A DNA stretch of 13,134 nucleotides from Bacteroidales bacterium UBA4318 (GTDB lineage Bacteria > Bacteroidota > Bacteroidia > Bacteroidales > UBA932): assembly GCA_002393895.1 (NCBI GenBank), contig DGUE01000144.1, positions 1,456 through 14,589 on the forward strand. The letters are read 5' to 3'. A model generated the notes under the pieces. The model saw only the letters and a list, made by a program, of their open reading frames with translations. It had not been told where the DNA came from and ran no database searches. Position numbers and translations under genes: made by a program. Every line of letters starts with the position of its first letter. Position 1 is the stretch's first letter. Below are positions 5,422-12,674 of this stretch, one piece after another.

Positions 5422-7278
5422 ATGGCTAAAGAAAAACTGCAAGGCAAGATCGGCGTTACCACCGAGAATATATTTCCAGTAATCAAGCAATTCCTGTATT
5501 CAGACCACGAGATATTCCTCCGCGAACTTGTGGCAAACGCGGTTGATGCTACCCAGAAACTAAAAGTCCTGGCTTCGAACGGCGAATTCAAGGGCGAGCT
5601 CGGCGAGCTCAAGGTCGAGATCGCACTCGACGAGAAAAAGAAGACCCTCAAGGTCATAGACCGCGGCATCGGCATGACCGCAGAAGAGGTCGACAAATAT
5701 ATCAACCAGATAGCTTTCTCCTCCGCAGGGGAATTCCTCGAGAAATACAAGGACCAGAACATCATCGGCCATTTCGGCCTCGGTTTCTACTCCGCATTCA
5801 TGGTGAGCGAGAAGGTGACCATCGAAACCCTTTCCTGGAAAGATGGTGCAAAGGCTGTAAAGTGGACATGCGACGGTTCTCCCGAGTATAACATGGAAGA
5901 ATGCAAGAAGGAAGACCGCGGTACCGTCATCACCCTCTACCTCGACAAAGACAGCGACGAGTTCGCGGCAAAGGGACGCATCTCCCAGCTTCTTGGCAAA
6001 TACTGCAAGTTCATGCCCGTGCCGATAGTCTTCGGCAAGAAAACCGAGTGGAAGGATGGCAAGGAGGTCGAGAAAGACGAGGACAACGTCATCAACAGCA
6101 TAGAGCCGATATGGACGAAGGCCCCCTCGGAGCTGAAGGAAGAAGATTACAAGAGCTTCTACAAAGCCCTGTATCCTTTTGATGAAGAGCCCATGTTCTG
6201 GATCCACCTCAACGTGGATTATCCCTTCAACCTCACCGGTGTGCTCTACTTCCCCAAGATCAAGGAGCGCATGGCCATCGACAAGAACAAGATACAACTC
6301 TACTGCAACCAGATGTTCGTCACCGACCATGTAGACAACATAGTGCCGGACTTCCTTACCCTGCTTCACGGAGTGATCGACTCTCCGGACATCCCCCTGA
6401 ACGTAAGCCGCAGCTATCTCCAGAGCGATGCCAACGTCAAGAAGATATCTACCTATATTACAAAGAAGGTGGCAGACCGCCTGGAGGAGATATTCAAGGA
6501 GCAGCGCCAGCAGTTTGAAGAAAAGTGGGACAACCTCAAGCTCTTCATCGAATATGGCATGCTCTCCGACGAAAAGTTCTGCGAACGTGCAATGAACTTC
6601 GCCCTGTTCAAGAATACCGACGGCAAGTACTTCAGCTTCGAAGACTACCGCAAGGGCATAGAAACCGAACAGACCGACAAAGACAAGAAAGTGGTATATC
6701 TCTATGCCACCAATCTGGACGCGCAGTATACCCAGATCGAGGCCGCAAAGAAACTTGGCTACGATGTGCTGCTGATGGACTGCGAGCTGGACTCCCACTT
6801 TGTCAACCTCCTGGAGCAGAAACTGAAGGATGCCCGCTTTGCCCGGGTAGATTCCGATTCGGTGTCGAATCTGATTCCAAAGGAAGACAGGGTCAAGCCC
6901 GAAATGAGCGAAGACGACAAGAAAGCCCTGGACGAACTCTTCAAGGCAGTCCTTCCCGAAGGCAACGAGTATATGATCGAGCCCGAGAATCTGGGCGAGA
7001 CCTCGGCTCCTGTCCTTATCACCCGCAACGAATTCATGCGCCGCTACCGCGAGATGAGCGCCCTTGGCGGAGGCATGAACTTCTATGGCCAGATGCCTGA
7101 GTCGTTCGACATAAAGGTTAACATGGAGAACCCCCTCATCGCCCGCATCTGGGAGAGCAAGGACAAGGAATCCCCTCTGCTGCATCAGGTTATCGACCTG
7201 GCGCTTCTCGGATCAGGTCTTCTCAAGGGCAAAGCGCTCGCGGATTTCATCGCCCGAAGCGAAGAATTGCTCAAATAA
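5422..7278 (+). CDS. htpG: Molecular chaperone HtpG (Hsp90)
   Basis: HtpG is the bacterial Hsp90, a cytosolic homodimeric ATP-driven chaperone. The N-terminal GHKL ATPase domain shows the helix with catalytic Glu35 and Mg-binding Asn39 (ELVANAVDAT), nucleotide-binding Asp80 in DRGIGM, the lid-hinge GHFGLGFYS (116-124), and GTVITLYL. The middle domain includes the characteristic LNVSRSYLQSD with its Arg, and the C-terminal dimerisation domain follows. At 618 residues it is close to the E. coli protein (624) but shorter than the Bacteroides HtpG I remember (about 680). The missing part is a lysine/glutamate-rich insertion near residues 570-585. The start has no Shine-Dalgarno and directly follows the hairpin and T-run. 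The gene appears to be transcribed alone, with a second terminator-like hairpin after it. Confidence 0.97.
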   Translation: MAKEKLQGKIGVTTENIFPVIKQFLYSDHEIFLRELVANAVDATQKLKVLASNGEFKGELGELKVEIALDEKKKTLKVIDRGIGMTAEEVDKYINQIAFSSAGEFLEKYKDQNIIGHFGLGFYSAFMVSEKVTIETLSWKDGAKAVKWTCDGSPEYNMEECKKEDRGTVITLYLDKDSDEFAAKGRISQLLGKYCKFMPVPIVFGKKTEWKDGKEVEKDEDNVINSIEPIWTKAPSELKEEDYKSFYKALYPFDEEPMFWIHLNVDYPFNLTGVLYFPKIKERMAIDKNKIQLYCNQMFVTDHVDNIVPDFLTLLHGVIDSPDIPLNVSRSYLQSDANVKKISTYITKKVADRLEEIFKEQRQQFEEKWDNLKLFIEYGMLSDEKFCERAMNFALFKNTDGKYFSFEDYRKGIETEQTDKDKKVVYLYATNLDAQYTQIEAAKKLGYDVLLMDCELDSHFVNLLEQKLKDARFARVDSDSVSNLIPKEDRVKPEMSEDDKKALDELFKAVLPEGNEYMIEPENLGETSAPVLITRNEFMRRYREMSALGGGMNFYGQMPESFDIKVNMENPLIARIWESKDKESPLLHQVIDLALLGSGLLKGKALADFIARSEELLK

Positions 7279-7286
7279 TCCTTTGT

Positions 7287-7303
7287 TGAAAACTTGTGGA
7301 TAA
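7287..7303 (-). promoter_or_regulatory. DnaA box (perfect TTATCCACA) with adjacent degenerate box
   Basis: On the minus strand 7303-7295 reads TTATCCACA, the exact consensus DnaA box. It is followed by AG and then TTTTCAACA (overlapping, minus strand about 7293-7285), a weaker box in the same orientation. The pair lies 50-70 bp upstream of the predicted guaB transcription start. DnaA control of guaBA has been described in E. coli; its relevance here is inferred. Confidence 0.5.
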
Positions 7304-7305
7304 TT

Positions 7306-7338
7306 ACTCGCGTTTCTCTTGCAGGGGCGCGAGTTTTT
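7306..7338 (+). terminator. Terminator-like hairpin after htpG
   Basis: ACTCGCG (7306-7312) pairs with CGCGAGT (7328-7334) around a 15-nt loop and is followed by TTTT. The stem is GC-rich but only 7 bp and the loop is large, so strength may be modest. The -33 element of the guaB promoter lies inside the loop. Confidence 0.55.
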
Positions 7339-7349
7339 GGTTACCTTTG
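7319..7349 (+). promoter_or_regulatory. Bacteroidetes-type promoter of the purine operon
   Basis: TTG (7319-7321) is followed after 20 bp by TACCTTTG (7342-7349), an exact TAnnTTTG box. Transcription should start near 7354-7357, giving a leader of only about 15 nt. No purine riboswitch can fit in such a short leader. This position also excludes the in-frame ATG at 7319 as the guaB start. Confidence 0.75.
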
Positions 7350-7369
7350 TCACTTGGAAGTTAGGAACA

Positions 7370-8458
7370 ATGTCTTTTACCGAAAATCGCATTCAGCAAG
7401 AAGGTTTAACCTTCGACGATGTACTTCTGGTTCCGGCCTGGTCCGAGGTACTGCCTAGGGAAGTTTCCCTCAAAACGCAATTCACAAAGAGCATATCGTT
7501 GGATATCCCTATCGCCTCTGCGGCAATGGATACCGTCACGGAAGCCCCTATGGCCATAGCTCTTGCAAAAGAAGGCGGCATAGGGGTTCTTCATAAGAAT
7601 ATGACGGCCGAGCGCCAGGCGGAGGAGGTTGCCAAGACCAAAGCCGCTGGCTTCAAGGTTGCGGCAGGTGTCGGCATCACGGCAGATGCGGTGAACCGCG
7701 CCGGGCTTCTGGTGGATGCAGGCGTCGACGCAATAGTGCTCGACTCCGCCCATGGCCACAGCAAGGGCGTCGTGAGTGCTCTCAAGAAGATCAAGAAGGC
7801 ATTCCAGGGTATCGACGTGGTGGTTGGCAACGTTGCCACAGCAGAAGGCACGCGCGACCTCATCGAAGCCGGCGCAGATGCAGTCAAGGTGGGCATAGGC
7901 CCCGGTTCCATCTGCACCACCCGCGTGGTGGCAGGTGTGGGAGTGCCTCAGCTGACTGCAATATACGATGCTGCCGAAGCGGCCAAGCCCTATGGAGTTC
8001 CCATCATCGCCGACGGCGGTCTGCGCTATAGCGGCGATATAGTCAAGGCCCTGGCGGCAGGCGCCTCCACCGTAATGTGCGGATCCATCCTCGCCGGAGC
8101 CGACGAAACGCCCGGCGACATCATAGAAGATTTCAAGAACGGCAAAAAGTTCAAGGTTTACCGCGGAATGGGCTCCATCGACGCGATGGAAGCAGGCTCC
8201 CGCGACCGTTACTTCCAGACCGGAGCAATGAAACTCGTGCCCGAAGGAATCGTGGGCAAAGTCCCCTACAAGGGTCCCGTTGGCGACATACTCTACCAGC
8301 TTATCGGAGGCCTGCGTTCCGGCATGGGCTATTGCGGTGCTCACACAATAGAAGAACTCTGGAACGCCAGATTCGTCCGCATCACCTCCAACGGAGTCAT
8401 CGAGAATCATCCTCACGACCTTATAATCGCCAAACCCGCGCCTAATTACAATAAGTAG
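7370..8458 (+). CDS. guaB: IMP dehydrogenase lacking the CBS (Bateman) domain
   Basis: The enzyme oxidises IMP to XMP with NAD+, the committed step to GMP. The catalytic barrel is intact: DSAHGHS (125-131), the phosphate/K+ loop [11 protein letters not shown] with nucleophile Cys182, [11 protein letters not shown] (213-223), GMGSIDAM (266-273), and the flap with catalytic Arg280-Tyr281 and bacterial-type Glu292. At 362 residues it is about 125 shorter than usual (near 490). QAEEVAKTK (83-91) runs through a four-residue link straight into KVAAGVG (96-102), exactly where two CBS domains normally sit. These normally bind adenine and guanine nucleotides for allosteric control. The reading frame is clean on both sides, so this looks natural rather than an error. 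Start: ATG 7370, just downstream of the promoter. Its stop abuts the guaA ATG with no gap. Confidence 0.96.
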   Translation: MSFTENRIQQEGLTFDDVLLVPAWSEVLPREVSLKTQFTKSISLDIPIASAAMDTVTEAPMAIALAKEGGIGVLHKNMTAERQAEEVAKTKAAGFKVAAGVGITADAVNRAGLLVDAGVDAIVLDSAHGHSKGVVSALKKIKKAFQGIDVVVGNVATAEGTRDLIEAGADAVKVGIGPGSICTTRVVAGVGVPQLTAIYDAAEAAKPYGVPIIADGGLRYSGDIVKALAAGASTVMCGSILAGADETPGDIIEDFKNGKKFKVYRGMGSIDAMEAGSRDRYFQTGAMKLVPEGIVGKVPYKGPVGDILYQLIGGLRSGMGYCGAHTIEELWNARFVRITSNGVIENHPHDLIIAKPAPNYNK

Positions 8459-9985
8459 ATGGAAAGGATACTTATTCTGGATTTCGGATCGCAGTACACA
8501 ATGTTAATTGCACGTCGCATCCGCGAGATGAACGTGTACTGCGATATCGTTCCCTTCAATAAGATCCCGTCCATAACCCCCGACATCAAAGGCATAGTGC
8601 TCTCCGGAAGCCCGGCCAGCGTCTGTGCGGAAAATGCTCCCCAGCCCGACCTGGGCGGAGTTCCCGCCGGCATGCCGTTGCTCGGAATCTGCTACGGCGC
8701 ACAGTGGCTTGCATGGAGCAAAGGCGGGAACGTCGCCAACTCCGGCACCCGGGAGTACGGGCGTGCCATTCTGAGCGTAAAAGACGCGGAAGACGCGCTT
8801 CTGAAAGGCATTCCCTCCGAAAGCCAGGTATGGATGAGCCATGGCGACACCATCAACTCCCTTCCTGAAGGCTACAAGGTGATAGCATCCACGGCGAGCG
8901 TGGGAAATGCAGCCTTCCGGGTGGAAGGCAAGCCCGTGTGGGGCATACAATTCCATGCCGAGGTGCATCATAGCGAGTTCGGCAGGCAGATTCTCCGCAA
9001 TTTCGTCCTGGGCATCTGCGGATGCGCCGGCGACTGGACTCCGGACAGTTTCATAGAATCCACCGTAGCCGCCCTAAAGAAGCAGATAGGCACCGACAAC
9101 GTGGTGCTCGGCCTCTCGGGAGGAGTGGATTCCTCGGTTGCCGCCCTGCTGCTTCACAAGGCGATAGGATCGCAGCTCCACTGCATCTTCGTCGACAGCG
9201 GGCTTCTCCGAAAGGATGAGTTCTCATCCGTGCTCGAATCCTACAAGGGCATGGGGCTCAACGTGAAGGGAGTGCAGGCGGCCGACCGCTTCTTCGGCGA
9301 CCTCGCCGGCATCATCGAGCCCGAACAGAAACGCAAGGCCATTGGCAAAGACTTCGTAGAGGTCTTCAATGCAGAGGCCGCTAAGATAGAAAACGTGCGC
9401 TGGCTTGCCCAGGGCACCATATATCCCGATGTAATCGAGTCTTCTGCAGTGCCCGGAGCATCGGTCACCATCAAGAGTCACCATAATGTTGGTGGACTGC
9501 CCAAGGAGATGAAACTCGGGGTGGTGGAGCCGTTGCGCCTTCTTTTCAAGGATGAAGTCCGCCGGGTTGGCAAGGCGTTGGGGCTGGTTCCCGAGATTCT
9601 CGGGCGTCACCCTTTCCCCGGCCCCGGACTGGGAATACGCGTGCTGGGAGAGGTTACCCGCGAGAAGGTAGCCATCCTGCAGGAAGCGGACGCAGTTTTC
9701 ATCGGCGCCCTCAGGCGCTGGAATCTATACGACGATGTGTGGCAGGCTGCCACCATCCTCCTTCCCATCAAGAGCGTAGGCGTGATGGGAGATGAAAGGA
9801 CATACGAATATACTATAGTGTTGCGCGCGGTCACGTCAGTGGACGGAATGACTGCCGACTGGGCTCAGCTCCCCTACGATTTCCTTGCGGAGGTATCCAA
9901 TGCCATCATCCGCGATGTCAAGGGAGTGAACCGGGTCGTGTACGACATCTGCTCCAAACCGCCGGCAACCATTGAATGGGAATAG
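8459..9985 (+). CDS. guaA: GMP synthase (glutamine-hydrolysing)
   Basis: GuaA aminates XMP to GMP using glutamine and ATP. The N-terminal class I amidotransferase has Cys78 in GICYGAQ and the His166/Glu168 pair in QFHAEVHHS. The ATP-pyrophosphatase domain starts near residue 200 with the PP-loop LSGGVDSS (219-226). The C-terminal dimerisation/XMP domain includes [13 protein letters not shown] and ends KPPATIEWE. At 508 residues it is full length. FHAEV replaces the commoner FHPEV; the catalytic His and Glu are kept, so activity is expected. The ATG immediately follows the guaB stop codon, consistent with a coupled guaBA operon making both enzymes of IMP to GMP. Confidence 0.97.
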   Translation: MERILILDFGSQYTMLIARRIREMNVYCDIVPFNKIPSITPDIKGIVLSGSPASVCAENAPQPDLGGVPAGMPLLGICYGAQWLAWSKGGNVANSGTREYGRAILSVKDAEDALLKGIPSESQVWMSHGDTINSLPEGYKVIASTASVGNAAFRVEGKPVWGIQFHAEVHHSEFGRQILRNFVLGICGCAGDWTPDSFIESTVAALKKQIGTDNVVLGLSGGVDSSVAALLLHKAIGSQLHCIFVDSGLLRKDEFSSVLESYKGMGLNVKGVQAADRFFGDLAGIIEPEQKRKAIGKDFVEVFNAEAAKIENVRWLAQGTIYPDVIESSAVPGASVTIKSHHNVGGLPKEMKLGVVEPLRLLFKDEVRRVGKALGLVPEILGRHPFPGPGLGIRVLGEVTREKVAILQEADAVFIGALRRWNLYDDVWQAATILLPIKSVGVMGDERTYEYTIVLRAVTSVDGMTADWAQLPYDFLAEVSNAIIRDVKGVNRVVYDICSKPPATIEWE

Positions 9986-10007
9986 AAACCATCAAAAACA
10001 ATAAATT

Positions 10008-11366
10008 ATGACGAAATCACAAACTGAAGGCATCTACGATGCACGCACCCTCGGAACAGGGAAAATGCTCACTCTCGGGCTCCAGCACATGTTCGCTATG
10101 TTCGGAGCCACGGTTCTTGTCCCTGTCATCACAGGACTCTCCATGTCTGCGACTCTCCTGTTCGCGGGTCTGGGAACTCTCATCTTCCACATTTGCACCA
10201 AGTTGCGCGTTCCCGCATTCCTCGGTTCGTCCTTCGCATTCCTCGGAGGTTATGCAACCGTTGTCCAGATGGGCATGGCCGGCGGTCTCACCCAGGCACA
10301 GGCCCTCCCCTACGCCTGCATCGGCGTTTTCTGCGCAGGACTCATCTACTTCATCCTGGCAGGCCTCTTCGCAGCATTCGGCCCTCAGAAGGTGATGCGT
10401 TTCTTCCCTCCCATCGTCACCGGCCCCATCATCATTGCAATCGGCCTGATCCTCTCCGGCTCAGCAATCAACAACTGCGGCCAGAACTGGTGGATCGCCA
10501 TCCTTGCAATCGCGATCATCATCGTCTGCAACATCTGGGGCAAGGGAATGATCAAGATCATCCCTATCCTGCTGGGTGTGCTTGGTTCATATATAGTGGC
10601 AGCCTGCTTCGGCCTGTGCGACTTCAGCGCAGTCAAGGAAGCTGCCTGGATCGGCCTCCCCGTCAAATGGGAGAACACCGCCATCGCCGTGTTCAACAAT
10701 CCTAACTGGAGCCTGATCATCGCCGCCATCATCGCCATCATCCCCATCTCCCTCGCAACCATGATGGAGCATATCGGCGACATGTGCGCAATCTCCTCCA
10801 CCACCGGCATCAACTATCTTGAGAATCCCGGCCTGCACCGCACCCTGATGGGCGACGGTCTCGCAACCGCACTGGCTTCCCTCTTCGGAGCCCCTGCAAA
10901 TACCACATACGGCGAAAACACCGGCGTGCTCAACCTCACCAAAGTCTATGACCCCCGCGTCATCCGCATCGCCGCCTGCTTCGCCATCATACTTTCTTTC
11001 TGCCCTAAGTTCTCCGCACTGATCGGCGCAATGCCCGCTGCAACCATCGGAGGTGTCTCCCTCGTGCTCTACGGTATGATTTCCGCAGTCGGTGTGCGCA
11101 ACGTGGTCGAGAACCAGGTAGATTTCAAGTCTTCCCGCAACGTTCTCATAATGGCCCTCATCCTAGTGCTTGCTATCGGCATCTCCTACAGCCAGGCAGG
11201 CAGTCTGGATCTCGGCTTCACCAAGCTCTCCGGCCTCGCAGTCGGCGCCCTGGTAGGCATCATCCTGAATGCCGTCCTCCCCGGCAAGGACTATGAGTTC
11301 GGAAAGAACGCCCTCGGCGACAAGTCCGTCGATTTCGAAGTAAACAGATTGGAAAAGAATGACTGA
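10008..11366 (+). CDS. NCS2-family nucleobase permease (UraA-like)
   Basis: This 452-residue inner-membrane protein has the hydrophobic pattern of the 14-segment NCS2 fold. Two glutamates align with the UraA substrate ligands: Glu254 in MMEHIGD and Glu303 in TTYGENTGV. They are 49 residues apart, as are Glu241 and Glu290 in E. coli UraA. The sequence NPGLHRTLMGDGL between them is also UraA-like. The residue matching UraA His245 is Asp258. UraA carries uracil with protons; here the flanking guaA and apt genes suggest a purine base (xanthine, adenine) as an alternative. It starts 22 nt after guaA and its last 8 nt overlap apt, so it is an operon member. Family is secure; substrate is not. Confidence 0.9.
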   Translation: MTKSQTEGIYDARTLGTGKMLTLGLQHMFAMFGATVLVPVITGLSMSATLLFAGLGTLIFHICTKLRVPAFLGSSFAFLGGYATVVQMGMAGGLTQAQALPYACIGVFCAGLIYFILAGLFAAFGPQKVMRFFPPIVTGPIIIAIGLILSGSAINNCGQNWWIAILAIAIIIVCNIWGKGMIKIIPILLGVLGSYIVAACFGLCDFSAVKEAAWIGLPVKWENTAIAVFNNPNWSLIIAAIIAIIPISLATMMEHIGDMCAISSTTGINYLENPGLHRTLMGDGLATALASLFGAPANTTYGENTGVLNLTKVYDPRVIRIAACFAIILSFCPKFSALIGAMPAATIGGVSLVLYGMISAVGVRNVVENQVDFKSSRNVLIMALILVLAIGISYSQAGSLDLGFTKLSGLAVGALVGIILNAVLPGKDYEFGKNALGDKSVDFEVNRLEKND

Positions 11367-11892
11367 TAAACAACTGACTGAATCCATCCGGGTTGTGCCG
11401 GATTTCCCCGTGAAGGGAATCCAGTTCTTCGATGTGACCACGCTATTCAAAGATCCCAAGGCCTATAAAGAGGTTTTGGACAGGATTTGCAACATCTATA
11501 AGGACAAAGGCATAACCAAGGTTGCCGGCATAGAGTCCCGTGGATTCATTGTCGGTGCCGCGGTGGCGGCCAGGCTCGGAGCGGGATTCGTACCCGTTCG
11601 CAAGCCTGGCAAACTTCCTGCTCAAACCGTATCCGAATCATACGCCAAAGAATATGGCACGGACACCATCGAAATCCATGCAGATGCCATCGGCCCGGAA
11701 GACGTGGTGCTGATCCACGATGACATCCTTGCTACCGGCGGCACCGCATCCGCCGCAGTGAGACTGGTAAAGCAGTTCAATCCAAAGGCTGTTTTCGCCA
11801 ACTTCATCATCGACATTGCCGACTGCCCCAAATCGGCGGTCATCCCCGAAGATGTGGAGGTAAGTTCCCTTCTCACCCTTACGGAAAATTAA
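11359..11892 (+). CDS. apt: Adenine phosphoribosyltransferase
   Basis: APRT converts adenine plus PRPP to AMP in the cytosol. At 177 residues it has the family length. Seen are IRVVPDFPVKGIQFFD (10-25), typical of the APRT N-terminus; ESRGFIVG (59-66); the flexible-loop region RKPGKLP (81-87); and the PRPP motif VVLIHDDILATGGT (116-129). The ATG at 11359 overlaps the permease stop codon region by 8 nt, indicating translational coupling, so import and phosphoribosylation of a base are probably co-expressed. It ends with a normal APRT C-terminus. Confidence 0.95.
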   Translation: MTDKQLTESIRVVPDFPVKGIQFFDVTTLFKDPKAYKEVLDRICNIYKDKGITKVAGIESRGFIVGAAVAARLGAGFVPVRKPGKLPAQTVSESYAKEYGTDTIEIHADAIGPEDVVLIHDDILATGGTASAAVRLVKQFNPKAVFANFIIDIADCPKSAVIPEDVEVSSLLTLTEN

Positions 11893-11932
11893 AACCTTAT
11901 TATTAACATATTTAGTTCATAAATTACATTTT

Positions 11933-12661
11933 ATGTCCAAAAAAATCTTTGTCGCTGCAGCCATCGCAGTACTCGCATTCGCTCAAGGAGCAAATGCCCA
12001 GACCAACTTCCAGACGTTCTACGACTTCAGCCGTGAACACTTCACCACCACCCTCGAAGGTTTCTACGGAGACAACTGGGGCAACACTTTCTTCTTCGTC
12101 GATTACGACTACAATGGAGATAACAGCGCAGTAGGCGGTGGAAAGCACCTTGCCAGCGGCAGTTATTTCGAGATTGCCCGCTGCCTGAATTTCTGGCAGG
12201 ATTCTTCCCTCGGCGCATTAAGCGCACATATAGAGTACAACGGCGGAATCGGCTTCCCAAGCCAGAACTTCCTCTTCGGTGCCGACTATTTCCTGCACAA
12301 TTCCGACTTCAGCAACACCTTCAATTTCAAACTCCTCTACAAGACCTTCAGCAAGGGAACCGAGAGCACTCTGCCTCTGCAGTTCACCTTTGTATGGGGA
12401 ATGCAGAACATCTTCGGAGTTGACGGCCTGCGTTTCAGCGGCTTCGCCGATTTCTGGGGAGAAACCACTTACGCTTTTATGGAAAGCGGTGACAAGCATG
12501 AGTTTGTTTTCATCTCCGAACCTCAGCTCTGGTACAACATCGGTAAGCATTTCGGTGTCGAGAATCTCAACATCGGAACCGAAGTCGAATTTTCCTACAA
12601 TTTTGCAGGCTACGACGGATTCAAGGTTCGTCCTTGCATCGGTACCAAGTGGGTATTCTAA
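11933..12661 (+). CDS. Tsx-like outer-membrane nucleoside channel (DUF5020 type)
   Basis: This 242-residue protein has a signal peptide (MSKKIF, hydrophobic core, cleavage after ANA at about residue 22). It has a strand-rich mature part with aromatic-flanked segments and a C-terminal Phe (GTKWVF) typical of outer-membrane barrels. Features such as FYGDNWGNTFFFVDYDYNG (44-62) and the overall size match my memory of the DUF5020 group, which resembles the E. coli Tsx nucleoside channel. It lies 40 nt after apt and 13 nt before a second NCS2 permease, fitting a role in letting nucleosides or bases cross the outer membrane. The 40-nt gap is AT-rich; I found no convincing promoter in it. Barrel and location are well supported; substrate is inferred. 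Confidence 0.75.
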   Translation: MSKKIFVAAAIAVLAFAQGANAQTNFQTFYDFSREHFTTTLEGFYGDNWGNTFFFVDYDYNGDNSAVGGGKHLASGSYFEIARCLNFWQDSSLGALSAHIEYNGGIGFPSQNFLFGADYFLHNSDFSNTFNFKLLYKTFSKGTESTLPLQFTFVWGMQNIFGVDGLRFSGFADFWGETTYAFMESGDKHEFVFISEPQLWYNIGKHFGVENLNIGTEVEFSYNFAGYDGFKVRPCIGTKWVF

Positions 12662-12674
12662 ACTGATCTGACCT

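Noticed and set aside
5560..7185. 541-codon open frame on the minus strand opposite htpG
   Set aside because: It lies wholly inside htpG, its translation has no recognisable motif, and such long antisense frames arise from the codon bias of this GC-rich gene.
7319..7369. Longer start for guaB at the ATG at 7319
   Set aside because: The added 17 codons overlap the -33 and -7 promoter elements and the hairpin arm; IMPDH proteins start close to the LTFDDVLL motif.
7279..7369. Purine riboswitch or attenuator upstream of guaB
   Set aside because: The predicted leader is only about 15 nt, and the one hairpin in the gap lies upstream of the start point; no aptamer-like arrangement is seen.
7279..7369. 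Replication origin, because of the DnaA box pair
   Set aside because: Only one exact box and one weak one are present, no AT-rich unwinding element follows, and no dnaA or other origin-linked gene is nearby.
7406..8416. 336-codon open frame on the minus strand opposite guaB
   Set aside because: Antisense shadow of a confidently identified gene; the protein is low in recognisable structure and rich in His, Cys and Gly from reverse-read codons.
11893..11932. Separate promoter before the Tsx-like gene (AT-rich gap with TACATTTT)
   Set aside because: The box is imperfect, abuts the ATG so transcription would start inside the gene, and has no TTG at the right distance.
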